Source: Paenibacillus sp. FSL R5-0345 (GTDB taxonomy: Bacteria; Bacillota; Bacilli; Paenibacillales; Paenibacillaceae). From it: 64,000 nucleotides of DNA. The stretch is taken from NCBI RefSeq assembly GCF_000758585.1, contig NZ_CP009281.1:3720001-3784000 (forward strand). The letters are read 5' to 3'. Made by a program: the position numbers and the translations under genes. Shown here one piece after another: positions 27,066 through 34,879 of this stretch. The notes below the pieces were generated by a model, which saw only the letters and a program-made list of their open reading frames with translations, had not been told where the DNA came from and ran no database searches. Positions within the stretch are counted from its first letter, which is position 1. The number at the start of each line of letters is the position of its first letter.

Positions 27066-27593
27066 CTATTCGTGAACTACTTCAATTTGGTGAGCTTTTG
27101 CGAATGCTTCCAGTCGAGTCCCCATCGCAGTTGTATCATAACGATTCATAAGTCTGGTAAAAATCCATTTCGTGCGTTTGCCTTTATGCTTAATAACAAC
27201 AGCTCCACGCGAAAGGATAATTTTCTCAATATCAGAAGCTGGTAAATAGCGTTCGCGATTGAATTTTATAGTGGATAGTCTAGCATTCTCCACCTTCAAA
27301 TACGGACGTCGGAAAAACAGAAGTGCTGCTAGTAAGTAGTACAAAACGACTCCTAGCCAATTCATCAGCATACCATTGCCTTTGGCCTGATCTACCGAAC
27401 CAATCATCCAAAACATAGTACCAAGCACTAATAACACTACTGGAAATGCAATGTTACGGCCTTTAAAGGTTTCACTGTTCTTGCCAGGAGATTTGGATTT
27501 TGATGCGTAAATCGTTTCCTTCCCCTGTTTCTTTCTTTGCTTGTTAATTTGCTGTGTGTTACGTTGAACCATTCTTTCCCAAGAACGGGCCAT
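27066..27593 (-). CDS. Hypothetical two-helix membrane protein
   Basis: 175 residues; not recognised as a characterised family. A basic N-terminal tail (1-45, many Lys/Arg/Gln) is followed by two hydrophobic helices (about 48-66 and 77-94) with a short loop. A cytosolic C-terminal domain (95-175) of alternating beta-like segments ends DIEKIILSRGAVVIKHKGKR..., resembling a small PH-like YcxB/YvbH-type fold by feel only. RBS present. Same strand and close to the HAD gene. Confidence 0.7.
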   Translation of the reverse strand: MARSWERMVQRNTQQINKQRKKQGKETIYASKSKSPGKNSETFKGRNIAFPVVLLVLGTMFWMIGSVDQAKGNGMLMNWLGVVLYYLLAALLFFRRPYLKVENARLSTIKFNRERYLPASDIEKIILSRGAVVIKHKGKRTKWIFTRLMNRYDTTAMGTRLEAFAKAHQIEVVHE

Positions 27594-27642
27594 ATGCGTT
27601 CCCCCTAGTCATCCAGTAGTATCTATGAAAAGGAACAGGGTG

Positions 27643-27852
27643 TTAATGCTTAAGCCCCTTGTTACCTTGTTCATGCTCATCATTATCGACCAATTCAATC
27701 GTATTCAATTGTGCTCGGAAGTTATTGCGAATATTCCCCAAATAGATTTCACGAAGCTTGGCGCGTTCCGCCGTTTCCTCTTGATTAAGGCCTACGCTCT
27801 TCTGTTTGCGTGCCAATTCGTTAATACGCGCGACCAACTCATCAATGTTCAA
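27643..27852 (-). CDS. ynzC: DUF896 small protein (YnzC-like)
   Basis: 69 residues with the DUF896 core: IDELVARINELARKQKSVGL then EETAERAKLREIYLGNIRNN. These small two-helix proteins occur next to yneA/lexA in bacilli, and this gene sits in that same place downstream of yneA. A terminator separates it from yneA, so it has its own promoter or depends on read-through. Molecular role unknown. Confidence 0.9.
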   Translation of the reverse strand: MNIDELVARINELARKQKSVGLNQEETAERAKLREIYLGNIRNNFRAQLNTIELVDNDEHEQGNKGLKH

Positions 27853-27894
27853 AACTTTCCCTCCCCATATAAATTAATTCTAACTCTGCCATGA

Positions 27895-27936
27895 GAAAAA
27901 GAGCTTGTCAAGGTTTACTCCCTGCAAGCTCTTTAT
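27895..27936 (-). terminator. Terminator of yneA
   Basis: Perfect 10-bp arms AAAGAGCTTG (27898-27907) and CAAGCTCTTT (27925-27934), with a minus-strand TTTTTCTC tail. Confidence 0.85.
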
Positions 27937-27961
27937 GTCCTTCTATTATGTTCTTAGAATA

Positions 27962-28375
27962 TTAATAAATAGGTAAACTGAGAATATCTCCAGCATTAAT
28001 CTGACTGCCTTTAATGCCATTGGATTTTTTAATTCCTTCTATATATACAGCCGTCTTCATATCCGATGGTTTATTCTCAAGAGCAATACTCCAAAGTGTA
28101 TCTCCGCGTTCAACCACTACGCGCTTCTCATCCTTCATTAAAGTAGTAGATCCTGCAAATACATTACCTACTACTGTGAGTCCTGATAGTACGAGCACAA
28201 TGATCAATGTAAGTTTAATAACAAAATCTCTCCGGAACAAACGCATCAATCCTTCAAGCAAAAGCGCTGTAATCTCTTTAATCTGAGCTGAATAACGGGT
28301 AACAGGATTATGTCCTAAAGATTCAACCACGGGGGCTTTATCGTAGATGCTACGGTATGTACTGTATTTTAACAT
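27962..28375 (-). CDS. yneA: LysM-domain SOS cell-division suppressor, YneA-like
   Basis: YneA is a membrane-anchored LysM protein that delays division during the SOS response in B. subtilis. Here one transmembrane helix (about 52-74) is followed by an extracellular LysM domain (about 86-136, VVVERGDTLWSIALEN). The assigned start (ATG after GGAGGATGATATTC) gives 137 residues, with a ~45-residue cytosolic extension not present in the ~105-residue B. subtilis protein. An internal ATG at 28246 would give the short form but has a weak RBS. Divergent from lexA with LexA boxes between them, supporting SOS control. Confidence 0.88.
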   Translation of the reverse strand: MLKYSTYRSIYDKAPVVESLGHNPVTRYSAQIKEITALLLEGLMRLFRRDFVIKLTLIIVLVLSGLTVVGNVFAGSTTLMKDEKRVVVERGDTLWSIALENKPSDMKTAVYIEGIKKSNGIKGSQINAGDILSLPIY

Positions 28376-28388
28376 GAATATCATCCTC

Positions 28389-28402
28389 CAAACACTTGTT
28401 CT
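28389..28402. promoter_or_regulatory. Candidate LexA box A
   Basis: CAAACACTTGTTCT fits the AAC-N4-GTTC pattern with a weaker left half. It touches the yneA RBS. Confidence 0.5.
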
Positions 28403-28424
28403 TACTTTTGAAATTATAATAACA

Positions 28425-28438
28425 CGAACATGTGTTTT
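28425..28438. promoter_or_regulatory. Candidate LexA box B
   Basis: CGAACATGTGTTTT is close to the Gram-positive consensus CGAAC-N4-GTTCG. It lies just upstream of a minus-strand TATAAT (28413-28418) for yneA. Confidence 0.7.
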
Positions 28439-28453
28439 GTTCAATACTATTTC

Positions 28454-28467
28454 AGAACAATTGTTCT
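28454..28467. promoter_or_regulatory. Candidate LexA box C
   Basis: AGAACAATTGTTCT, a perfect palindrome matching GAAC-N4-GTTC. Confidence 0.8.
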
Positions 28468-28597
28468 CTTTTTTTTGAAAAGAGTAAATCACCCTATCAT
28501 CTATAAAAAGAATCCAGCTGATCATTGTTTTAAAGTTCGCTTTATCAATACGAGACTACCATTTATTAACTCTTTCGAATTAATATTTATAATAGTT

Positions 28598-28611
28598 AGA
28601 ACTTATGTTTG
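28598..28611. promoter_or_regulatory. Candidate LexA box D
   Basis: AGAACTTATGTTTG; overlaps the -35 region of lexA. Confidence 0.65.
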
Positions 28612-28637
28612 TGCGAACGGTAGTTCTATGTTATAAT
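28609..28637 (+). promoter_or_regulatory. lexA promoter
   Basis: TTGTGC (28609-28614), 17-nt spacer, TATAAT (28632-28637), 34 nt before the lexA ATG, overlapped by two LexA boxes. Confidence 0.75.
28614..28627. promoter_or_regulatory. Candidate LexA box E
   Basis: CGAACGGTAGTTCT; lies in the lexA promoter spacer, well placed for autorepression. Confidence 0.8.
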
Positions 28638-28670
28638 TTTCCCAAACATTACTATATGGGGTTGATTCCA

Positions 28671-29297
28671 ATGTCAAAGATTTCAAGTCGCCAGCTGGCG
28701 ATCCTGGAATTTATACGTAGCGAAGTCCGCAGCAAGGGTTATCCTCCTTCCGTTCGGGAGATTGGAGAAGCTGTTGGTCTTGCTTCCAGCTCCACAGTTC
28801 ACGGTCATTTGGATCGGCTAGAGAAGAAGGGACTTATCCGTCGAGATCCAACGAAGCCACGTGCAATAGAATTGCTTGGCCAAGAGGATTCCGAGAATGT
28901 CCATCAATTCGCACAAACCGTCGCACGCATTCCTGTCGTAGGTAAGGTTACCGCCGGGGTTCCTATCACTGCTACTGAGAATATTGAAGACTACTTCCCG
29001 CTTCCAACTCACTATGTAGGAGATAACAAAGTATTTATGTTATCGGTTCAAGGTGACAGCATGGTCGAAGCTGGGATAATGAATGGTGACTATGTTATTG
29101 TCCGTCAACAACAGACAGCTGATAACGGAGATATCGTTGTAGCTATGACCGAAGAAGATGAAGCAACCGTTAAGACCTTTTATAAAGAACGTGATCATAT
29201 ACGTCTTCAGCCGGAGAATCCGGCGTACGAGCCTCTTCGCCTTAATCGCGTGACCATTCTCGGCAGAGTTATCGGATTATTTCGAGATATCCACTAA
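28671..29297 (+). CDS. lexA: LexA SOS repressor
   Basis: Represses SOS genes and self-cleaves when RecA filaments form. 208 residues from ATG 28671 (MSKISSRQ, after TGGGGTTGATTCC); in-frame codons upstream run through the promoter and are not coding. An N-terminal winged helix holds [24 protein letters not shown]. The cleavage bond is Ala95-Gly96 in KVTAGVP, the catalytic Ser130 is in GDSM, and Lys168 is in ATVKTFY. Followed by two hairpins. Confidence 0.97.
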   Translation: MSKISSRQLAILEFIRSEVRSKGYPPSVREIGEAVGLASSSTVHGHLDRLEKKGLIRRDPTKPRAIELLGQEDSENVHQFAQTVARIPVVGKVTAGVPITATENIEDYFPLPTHYVGDNKVFMLSVQGDSMVEAGIMNGDYVIVRQQQTADNGDIVVAMTEEDEATVKTFYKERDHIRLQPENPAYEPLRLNRVTILGRVIGLFRDIH

Positions 29298-29317
29298 GTA
29301 TGCACTCCTACCAAGCC

Positions 29318-29357
29318 AAAACGGATACCGTCCATTAAAGGATGGTATCCGTTTCTA
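29318..29357 (+). terminator. Hairpin after lexA
   Basis: Fifteen-bp stem AAACGGATACC...GGTATCCGTTT with only a weak T tail. May act with the next hairpin. Confidence 0.5.
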
Positions 29358-29391
29358 CGAGAAGCATAATGATACTGTTTACTGTAATATC

Positions 29392-29429
29392 AAAAGCTGT
29401 TCCACAAATGTGGAACAGCTTTTTTTTAT
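29392..29429 (+). terminator. Strong terminator downstream of lexA
   Basis: Perfect arms AAAAGCTGTTCCAC and GTGGAACAGCTTTT with a 4-nt loop and a run of eight T. Confidence 0.9.
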
Positions 29430-29546
29430 TTTCTAACTCAAATTATCCATACTAGAACACGCGTTCGCATACGCTAAAATGGCCATTTTCTATTAATAAC
29501 CGTTTAGGCTTTCTGCTCATATCCTATTAGAAAGGAGTGTTGCGCA

Positions 29547-29885
29547 ATGCCAAATTACCGAATTATTGTAGATCTGACCCAGCGTATGCTGTATCTTCTT
29601 GATAACAACATTGTGATCAGAGGTTTCCCCGTCGGAATCGGTAAAATGTTAACCCAATCACCCTTGGGTGACTTCACTATTATTAACAAAGAACCCGATC
29701 CAGGTGGTCCATTTGGGGTCTTTTGGATGGGTCTATCTAAGCCTCACTATGGAATACATGGAAATAATGATCCCTCCTCGATAGGTCACGAAGTTTCCCA
29801 CGGTTGTATTCGGATGTACAATGCGGATGTGCTAGCACTAGCTGCGATTGTTCCGATTGGAACACAAGTAACGATCAGGAATTAA
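29547..29885 (+). CDS. L,D-transpeptidase (YkuD family), minimal and without signal peptide
   Basis: YkuD enzymes form 3-3 peptidoglycan cross-links or attach proteins to the wall with an active-site Cys. The 112 residues are only the catalytic domain: [12 protein letters not shown] start, GIHGNN, and the signature HGCIRM with Cys87 preceded by His85. There is no LysM domain and no signal peptide, so the export route is unclear; short YkuD paralogs of this kind are common in spore formers. RBS AAAGGAGTG. Followed by its own terminator. Confidence 0.9.
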   Translation: MPNYRIIVDLTQRMLYLLDNNIVIRGFPVGIGKMLTQSPLGDFTIINKEPDPGGPFGVFWMGLSKPHYGIHGNNDPSSIGHEVSHGCIRMYNADVLALAAIVPIGTQVTIRN

Positions 29886-29897
29886 ATCTATCCATAA

Positions 29898-29943
29898 ATA
29901 AACACACCTCACTCATGGTTCAATGAATGGGGTGTGTTTGTAT
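29898..29943 (+). terminator. Terminator of the L,D-transpeptidase gene
   Basis: AAACACACC (left) and GGGTGTGTTT (right), with a second inner pair CATTCATTGAAC-like stem; short T-rich tail. Confidence 0.6.
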
Positions 29944-30032
29944 TTAAGAATTTTTTTGGGCGTAATAGGAATTATGTGGTTATATGTCGAATAATGTTAA
30001 CAGGATTTCAAATAGAAAGGAAGTGTCTGGTT

Positions 30033-30413
30033 TTGAACAACTCCAAAATAAGAACCCTCGTCGATTTTAAAGTCGATGCACTTGTTAAACTCTCAGGATT
30101 ATTGTTAAATAACGATCAAGCTAGTGGAAAAAAAGTAAATCTACTCACCTCATTTGGCAGTATTCAAGGGACGATCTCCCCTTCCGCCTCCAATAAAGAG
30201 GATGTTTTTGACTTAAAATCTCTAATGGATGATGTCATTGTAGATGAATACATATCTTATTTAGGTGCGGAACATCCCGATAAAAATTTCAGCTATAACT
30301 TTGTAGTCCTCAATGATGTTTCTGTAAGACCCTATGCTAACTATGAATCATCGATCGAATACAAGCAGCTAATTGTGTATACCGATCAAATTACGGCTTT
30401 CAATTTCTTATAA
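30033..30413 (+). CDS. Hypothetical protein, 126 residues
   Basis: Not recognised. I start at TTG 30033, nine nt after AAAGGAAG; codons upstream in this frame run over the preceding terminator. Soluble, mixed alpha/beta by eye, with no signal or membrane segment. It begins with LNNSKIRTLVDFKVDALVKL, has a short TSFGSIQGTI strand-turn, and ends in YKQLIVYTDQITAFNFL. Followed by a terminator, then another unknown gene. Confidence 0.6.
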   Translation: MNNSKIRTLVDFKVDALVKLSGLLLNNDQASGKKVNLLTSFGSIQGTISPSASNKEDVFDLKSLMDDVIVDEYISYLGAEHPDKNFSYNFVVLNDVSVRPYANYESSIEYKQLIVYTDQITAFNFL

Positions 30414-30445
30414 TTTTGACCTATTTACATTAATAACTCTCATCT

Positions 30446-30503
30446 AAGCACTCAGTAACTGCCCAAGCATGCATTAAAGGCGGATCTCTGGGTGCTTTTT
30501 TTG
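30446..30503 (+). terminator. Terminator of the 126-residue hypothetical gene
   Basis: Arms AAGCACTCAG (30446-30455) and CTGGGTGCTT (30488-30497) with one G-T pair, then a run of T. The long 32-nt loop makes this a moderate call. Confidence 0.6.
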
Positions 30504-30632
30504 CTAATGCTGTAATTGTTCCTATTTTTCAACGAATTTCACTTTTAGCAGATACTAGTCGAGAAGATTTAGGCATATCTTTCATTAAGTAATAAATCTT
30601 GCTCTGCTGAGATAACTAGGAGGTGTGATTCC

Positions 30633-31211
30633 ATGCTGATTTTCTTGATGTACATATTCGGTATTATAGGAGTTGTCTTAATTCTTAGTGCCGGTTTTCT
30701 AGAATTGAAAAAGCTATCTACTTCTTCAGATCTTTCAAAGCTGTTAAACGCAATCTCATCCTTTAACATCATATTCACCAAAACGTTCATTCCACCCAAT
30801 CAATCTCACTTGATCGCCCTTAACGAATCCTATAAGAAAATAGCCATAGGCAGTAGCGATCCGAAAACACGTAAAAAAGCTATAGCAAAACTGTATTCCT
30901 TCGATAATGTAATGGGATCAGAGATTGTTGTTAACGCGCTAACCCATTCAAAAGTATCCAAAAGTCAACAAAGCAGCAAATCAACCGCTTCAAGTGCGAA
31001 TATTAATGTGCTTAATAGCGCTGACGAAGAGGCTAGTGTTATTGAGGAACTTACACTTAAAATATATATGAACAGCAGTGAAATGCCTGTGTATAGTATC
31101 TCCTTCTTGCCAGGCTTATTGCCCATTAAACAATCCGACAATCAGTATAAAGAAGCTTACTCCCAAGTACAGCAATTGCATGCATTTTTCAGGACAATCG
31201 TATCCGAATAA
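30633..31211 (+). CDS. Hypothetical membrane-anchored protein
   Basis: 192 residues, unknown family. One N-terminal transmembrane helix (about 3-22, IFGIIGVVLILSAGF) leaves the rest probably cytosolic. Regions: SSDPKTRKKAIAKLYSFDNVMG (about 74-95), a Ser-rich low-complexity linker (about 108-124), and a C-terminal segment EELTLKIYMNSSEMPVYSISFLPG. RBS TAGGAGGTG. Its stop codon abuts the stop of the convergent methyltransferase gene with no spacer and no terminator between them. Confidence 0.7.
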   Translation: MLIFLMYIFGIIGVVLILSAGFLELKKLSTSSDLSKLLNAISSFNIIFTKTFIPPNQSHLIALNESYKKIAIGSSDPKTRKKAIAKLYSFDNVMGSEIVVNALTHSKVSKSQQSSKSTASSANINVLNSADEEASVIEELTLKIYMNSSEMPVYSISFLPGLLPIKQSDNQYKEAYSQVQQLHAFFRTIVSE

Positions 31212-31988
31212 TTATCTGATTTTTTCCGCAATAAGATGTGTGAAAATCGCTATGTCTTTATATGGTGATTCACTGCCTAATTTAAGCTCCAGCTCCACCA
31301 TGTGTTTATTCCAATCTTCATTCATTTTCACTTCATTGTCTGCTATGTAACCATAGATATTATGAATTCCGTAAGTCCATCTAACCTCGTATCCGCAATT
31401 CTCAAGCCATTCCGCCAATTGATCATTCGTATAGATCGTAATTTCTGTTTGAATAATGCCACTATATTCTCGCATATTCCCAATGCTATCTAGAGCTCCC
31501 TTAGGATCTTTATTCATAATGGCTTTCTTCATCACCTTGGCCACAGGATTATGAGTGATCAGAGAGAGCATTCCATTTGCAGATTGTTTTTTACTAATGT
31601 CCATTAACATTTCTTTGGGATATTCAAGATATTCAAGCACGTTGTGGCAAAATATCCAGTCATAACGCTCCGCCAACACATCTGAATTCTGTAGCGTAGT
31701 TACGCTATAAGAAATGCTGAGACCTTCTTTCATCGCAGACTCTTGAGCCTTCGCTATCATCTCCGTCGTCGGATCTATTCCGGTTACTGTGTACCCCTTT
31801 CTGGCAAATTCATGACAAGTTATCCCAAACCCACAGCCGATATCTAAAATCGATGGCTTCTTTTCTAAAAGGATGTGATTTTCAATTTGATGCCAGGCGG
31901 TCAGGTAGAACAATCTCCCCCAAGGCATTTGGATATAATTCGAATAGGAACGCATCGATTGTGCAAAAGCTTCAGTTGTTGGTAACAT
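31212..31988 (-). CDS. Class I SAM-dependent methyltransferase (CmoM/SmtA-like)
   Basis: 258 residues. Motif I ILDIGCGFGITC, acidic motif II VTGIDPTTEM, and motif IV-like IFCHNVLEYL are clear. The N-terminal FAQSMRSYSNYIQMPWGRLFY and a C-terminal YTNDQLAEWLENCGYEV resemble CmoM, which methylates carboxymethoxyuridine in tRNA, but a general small-molecule methyltransferase is equally possible. Single gene; convergent with the membrane-anchored unknown. Confidence 0.8.
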   Translation of the reverse strand: MLPTTEAFAQSMRSYSNYIQMPWGRLFYLTAWHQIENHILLEKKPSILDIGCGFGITCHEFARKGYTVTGIDPTTEMIAKAQESAMKEGLSISYSVTTLQNSDVLAERYDWIFCHNVLEYLEYPKEMLMDISKKQSANGMLSLITHNPVAKVMKKAIMNKDPKGALDSIGNMREYSGIIQTEITIYTNDQLAEWLENCGYEVRWTYGIHNIYGYIADNEVKMNEDWNKHMVELELKLGSESPYKDIAIFTHLIAEKIR

Positions 31989-32061
31989 TACTCCACTACC
32001 TCTTTCCTCTCAATTAATATCTCTATTTCCAACAGATGAAATCTACAAGCTCACAAGCTAC

Positions 32062-32091
32062 AAAAAAACGGTCCTCTTTGAGGCCGTTTTA
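32062..32091 (-). terminator. Terminator of the cupin-MBL pair
   Basis: Minus-strand AACGGCCTC / GAGGACCGTT stem with a one-base bulge and a 3-nt loop, followed by TTTTTTTG. Confidence 0.75.
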
Positions 32092-32152
32092 CTGTTTTTA
32101 AAAACCATCAACGTATTTCTATTTCTACATCAACAGAACATCTATCTTTTTA

Positions 32153-32932
32153 TTAGAATTGCACGCTAAACCCATTAAACCGATGAATCCCCGTACCATG
32201 TGCGACAAGTCCCTGTTCACGCAAAGCACGAACCGCCTGCTTTACTTCATGCAAAATAGATGGATCTAAACCTAACGTATTATGAGAGCCGAATACTTGG
32301 GTCACCTTTGCAATGTGTGCAATCTTTTCTAAAGAAGCCACTAAATCTTCCGGACTAGTCGAAGGATAAAATGCATAAACAGGTGTAACATCATACAATA
32401 AATCCCCTGTAAACAGATACCCTTTGGCATGATCAAAGACGCTTATATGGCCTGGTGAATGACCCGGTGTGTGGTAAATTTCTAATTTACGCCCTCCTAT
32501 GTCAAGCACATCCCCCTCTTGCAATAGAGCTGTCGGTTTACCTTGAAATGGCGTGTATGTACTAGGATCAAAGGATTCAGGTGGAGTTAGCGTAAGGTCT
32601 CTGCTCATATCTTTTCTGATCTGGGCAAGGGACAAGCCTTGTATTCCATTCATCAGCCAATCCTCATCCTCTTTATGAACATAGATCGTATCGAATTGTC
32701 CATGACTGCCTATATGATCTGCATGCACATGTGTGGTGATAACAGCAATAGGTAAATCCGTTAACTGATCTGTGATTCTTTTTATATTATCGATGCCTAA
32801 TCCTGTATCAATCAATACAGCTTGTTCTTTTCCTAACAGCAAAAACGAATGCACCTTTTCCCAATGACCATATTCACTTATCGCATACGTTGTCGGGTCA
32901 ATTTCCGTAACTGTGAACCATCGATCTTCCAT
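32153..32932 (-). CDS. MBL-fold metal-dependent hydrolase
   Basis: Metallo-beta-lactamase-fold hydrolase with the canonical THVHADHIGSHG motif, a third His in HTPGHSPGH, Asp in FTGDLLYD, and a late GSHN. These ligands bind a di-metal centre. 259 residues from the ATG that overlaps the cupin stop (TGATG), with GGAGG 10 nt upstream. Close relatives include glyoxalase II-like and flavin-less enzymes, so the substrate cannot be named. Translationally coupled to the cupin. Confidence 0.88.
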   Translation of the reverse strand: MEDRWFTVTEIDPTTYAISEYGHWEKVHSFLLLGKEQAVLIDTGLGIDNIKRITDQLTDLPIAVITTHVHADHIGSHGQFDTIYVHKEDEDWLMNGIQGLSLAQIRKDMSRDLTLTPPESFDPSTYTPFQGKPTALLQEGDVLDIGGRKLEIYHTPGHSPGHISVFDHAKGYLFTGDLLYDVTPVYAFYPSTSPEDLVASLEKIAHIAKVTQVFGSHNTLGLDPSILHEVKQAVRALREQGLVAHGTGIHRFNGFSVQF

Positions 32933-33432
32933 CAAGAGCGATCCTCCATTCCGTTCCATTTCTCTCGGACCTGTTCTTCACCTTTATAATAGTCCGCCTG
33001 CTCATCCGCTTGATAGATCTCTTGATATGGGAGAATGTTAATTTTACCTGAGTCAGGATATTCGCAAACATCTATGCCCTGATTTGTTCGAAGATCAAGA
33101 TACCTGCAGGGTGCTTCCGTATGATTATAAAGTTGATGCGCACCTTCCGGTCCCATTTCAAAAAAAATCACATCGCCTTCACTAACCTCAGTAAAACCCT
33201 CTGGAGTTCTTAACATTGCTTTTCCTGCTAAGATCACAAATATCTCTTCAGCATTTCTATGAAAATGATAAGGAAAGGAATATTTATCTGGATCTAGCGA
33301 TCTAATGTCGAAAACAAGATGTTTAGAATTAGCAACCTCAGCTAGCCTCTCACTTGTATGCCAAGCAAACTCAGGGATCGGAGATAACTTTTGTTTAAAA
33401 GAAACTGTATTTTCATTAAAAATCTTCGCCAT
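32932..33432 (-). CDS. Cupin-domain protein
   Basis: Single-domain cupin, 166 residues. The metal-binding motif 1 is FPYHFHRNAEEIFVILAG, and motif 2 is EGDVIFFEMGPEGAHQLYN, giving two His, Glu and a later His. The N-terminal ~30 residues and C-terminal tail (from NILPYQEI) are extra. It is followed with 1-nt overlap by the MBL hydrolase, suggesting a shared substrate. Sugar isomerase, dioxygenase and sensory cupins all look like this. Confidence 0.85.
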   Translation of the reverse strand: MAKIFNENTVSFKQKLSPIPEFAWHTSERLAEVANSKHLVFDIRSLDPDKYSFPYHFHRNAEEIFVILAGKAMLRTPEGFTEVSEGDVIFFEMGPEGAHQLYNHTEAPCRYLDLRTNQGIDVCEYPDSGKINILPYQEIYQADEQADYYKGEEQVREKWNGMEDRS

Positions 33433-33505
33433 TATTAAGCCCCCTTATCCTCAAAAACTGTGCATACCATATCATTTGATTGGAAATTTAAGCAACAATG
33501 ATTAA

Positions 33506-34531
33506 TCAGGATTCTAAGAAGTCAGGATTTTTATGTCTTTTACAACCAAATAAATAACATTTTGATTCAACATATGCCGTAAAATTCATACTAGGACGAT
33601 AATTTAAATGTAGGATATTATCATAGCCTCTAAGATAATCCCGTTTATCAGCCTCCAGTTCCAACTTATATCTTTCGCGATCTTCTGGAGTAAAATCTTC
33701 ATCTTCATCCGTTATGCAACTAATTAATTCTTCATTAATCTTAACCAAGGCATTGTTCAGAATGTCCTTAGCCTTATCCAAAAATCCACATTGAACGTTG
33801 GCATACAAATAGCGAAGCACCCAGTCCGGACTGACCCATAATTTAGTTCCCACATAAGCATTGACCACGTTAGTATACTGATCCAGCTCAAAATAAATGT
33901 CTGCTAACCCTTCCTTATCTATCTCTGAATTCTTATCATCCATAGACCTCACAAGCTCTTCAATAGCCTCTTTTGGGTAAGAACCTGTCTTAATTTTACA
34001 TACAGCATAATAATACAATGCCCAGTAGCTGTAGCATTCATTTTTAACCTGATGAGCCTTCCAATAGTACTCTGAAGCTTCTTCCAGTTGTCCCAATTGA
34101 AATAAAGATGCTGCGAGATTATATTGATTTAGAAAGGTTGGTTTAACACTAAAAGATCGTTCTAACGCTGATTTCGCTTCATTCCATCTCTCTTTTGCAA
34201 AATAAAATTGACCAAGCATTGCACTGGGAACTTCTGACTTTGGATTCAGCAGCATTATTCTTTCTAATAATAGAATCGCATCTTCTTCACGATTGATCCA
34301 TCCACCACTCTCGATCTCCGGCTCTCCTTCATGAAAATAAAAGTAAGCCAAATTAGATAATGACTGTTCAGAAGGGTTTATTTCAGCATTCCTCTTGAAG
34401 AGTTTAAAAGCTTCTAAATAATCATTAACTTCCATACTAGCTATCGCCAGTTGATTGGCTATTAATGGATTCGTTGAATCTTGTTTATACGCAAATTTTA
34501 AATCATTAAGTTCATTTGTATAATCAGTCAT
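33506..34531 (-). CDS. TPR-repeat protein with C-terminal Cys/His motif
   Basis: 341 residues made of tetratricopeptide-like helical pairs: ANQLAIASMEVNDYLEAFKLFKR, LSNLAYFYFHEGEP, AMLGQFYFAKERWNEAKSALERSF, NLAASLFQLGQLEEASEYYWKAH and others, to about residue 250. The end, KCYLFGCKRHKNPD, has two Cys and a His that could bind metal or contact a partner. TPR proteins are scaffolds; no partner is adjacent. No signal peptide. RBS weak. Confidence 0.75.
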   Translation of the reverse strand: MTDYTNELNDLKFAYKQDSTNPLIANQLAIASMEVNDYLEAFKLFKRNAEINPSEQSLSNLAYFYFHEGEPEIESGGWINREEDAILLLERIMLLNPKSEVPSAMLGQFYFAKERWNEAKSALERSFSVKPTFLNQYNLAASLFQLGQLEEASEYYWKAHQVKNECYSYWALYYYAVCKIKTGSYPKEAIEELVRSMDDKNSEIDKEGLADIYFELDQYTNVVNAYVGTKLWVSPDWVLRYLYANVQCGFLDKAKDILNNALVKINEELISCITDEDEDFTPEDRERYKLELEADKRDYLRGYDNILHLNYRPSMNFTAYVESKCYLFGCKRHKNPDFLES

Positions 34532-34879
34532 TCTTATTCCTTTCTAAAGTTCCAACATAAATTCCATAAATTAAAATAATGCAGAGCTCTATTTAAATGA
34601 AAATTAGTTCCGTATCAACCCTACCTATGAGAATGTCGTATTTACTACTTAGTCTATCATTATTATATGTAATTTTGGGAGAATAATCAGTTTTTTGGAA
34701 ATTATCCAGTAGTTAATCTACCGAAACAGGTTTACCAAACATAAAAAACCCTCAACACCAAAGGTGTCAAGGGTTTGACGGATATAGTAAAGAGTTATGT
34801 ATTGCCTTGGAATGTTCCAGAGAATAATTCCAACACCTACAATTATGTTATTCTTCGAGAGTAACTGTAGATAAACTAT
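34532..34879. other. Intergenic region with a glnA 3'-end remnant
   Basis: AT-rich 348-nt gap. Contains a terminator-like hairpin (34746-34775) and a 21-nt match to the last codons of glnA (see the pseudogene entry). The part next to the TPR gene shows no gene. Confidence 0.6.
34741..34805 (-). pseudogene. Decayed copy of the glnA 3' end plus terminator
   Basis: Matches 36505-36572 along its length. The A-run, the hairpin with CCCTCAAC/GTCAAGGGTTT arms, an 8-nt unlike spacer, and a 21-nt block identical at 20 positions all appear; in glnA that block encodes QYMTLY-stop. Here the stop reads TAT and the Met codon ATA. The hairpin now sits about 105 nt downstream of the TraB-family gene and, with its minus-strand TTTTTT, can serve as that gene's terminator. 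Confidence 0.7.

Noticed and set aside
27625..27894. Plus-strand frame opposite ynzC
   Set aside because: Antisense of a recognised DUF896 gene.
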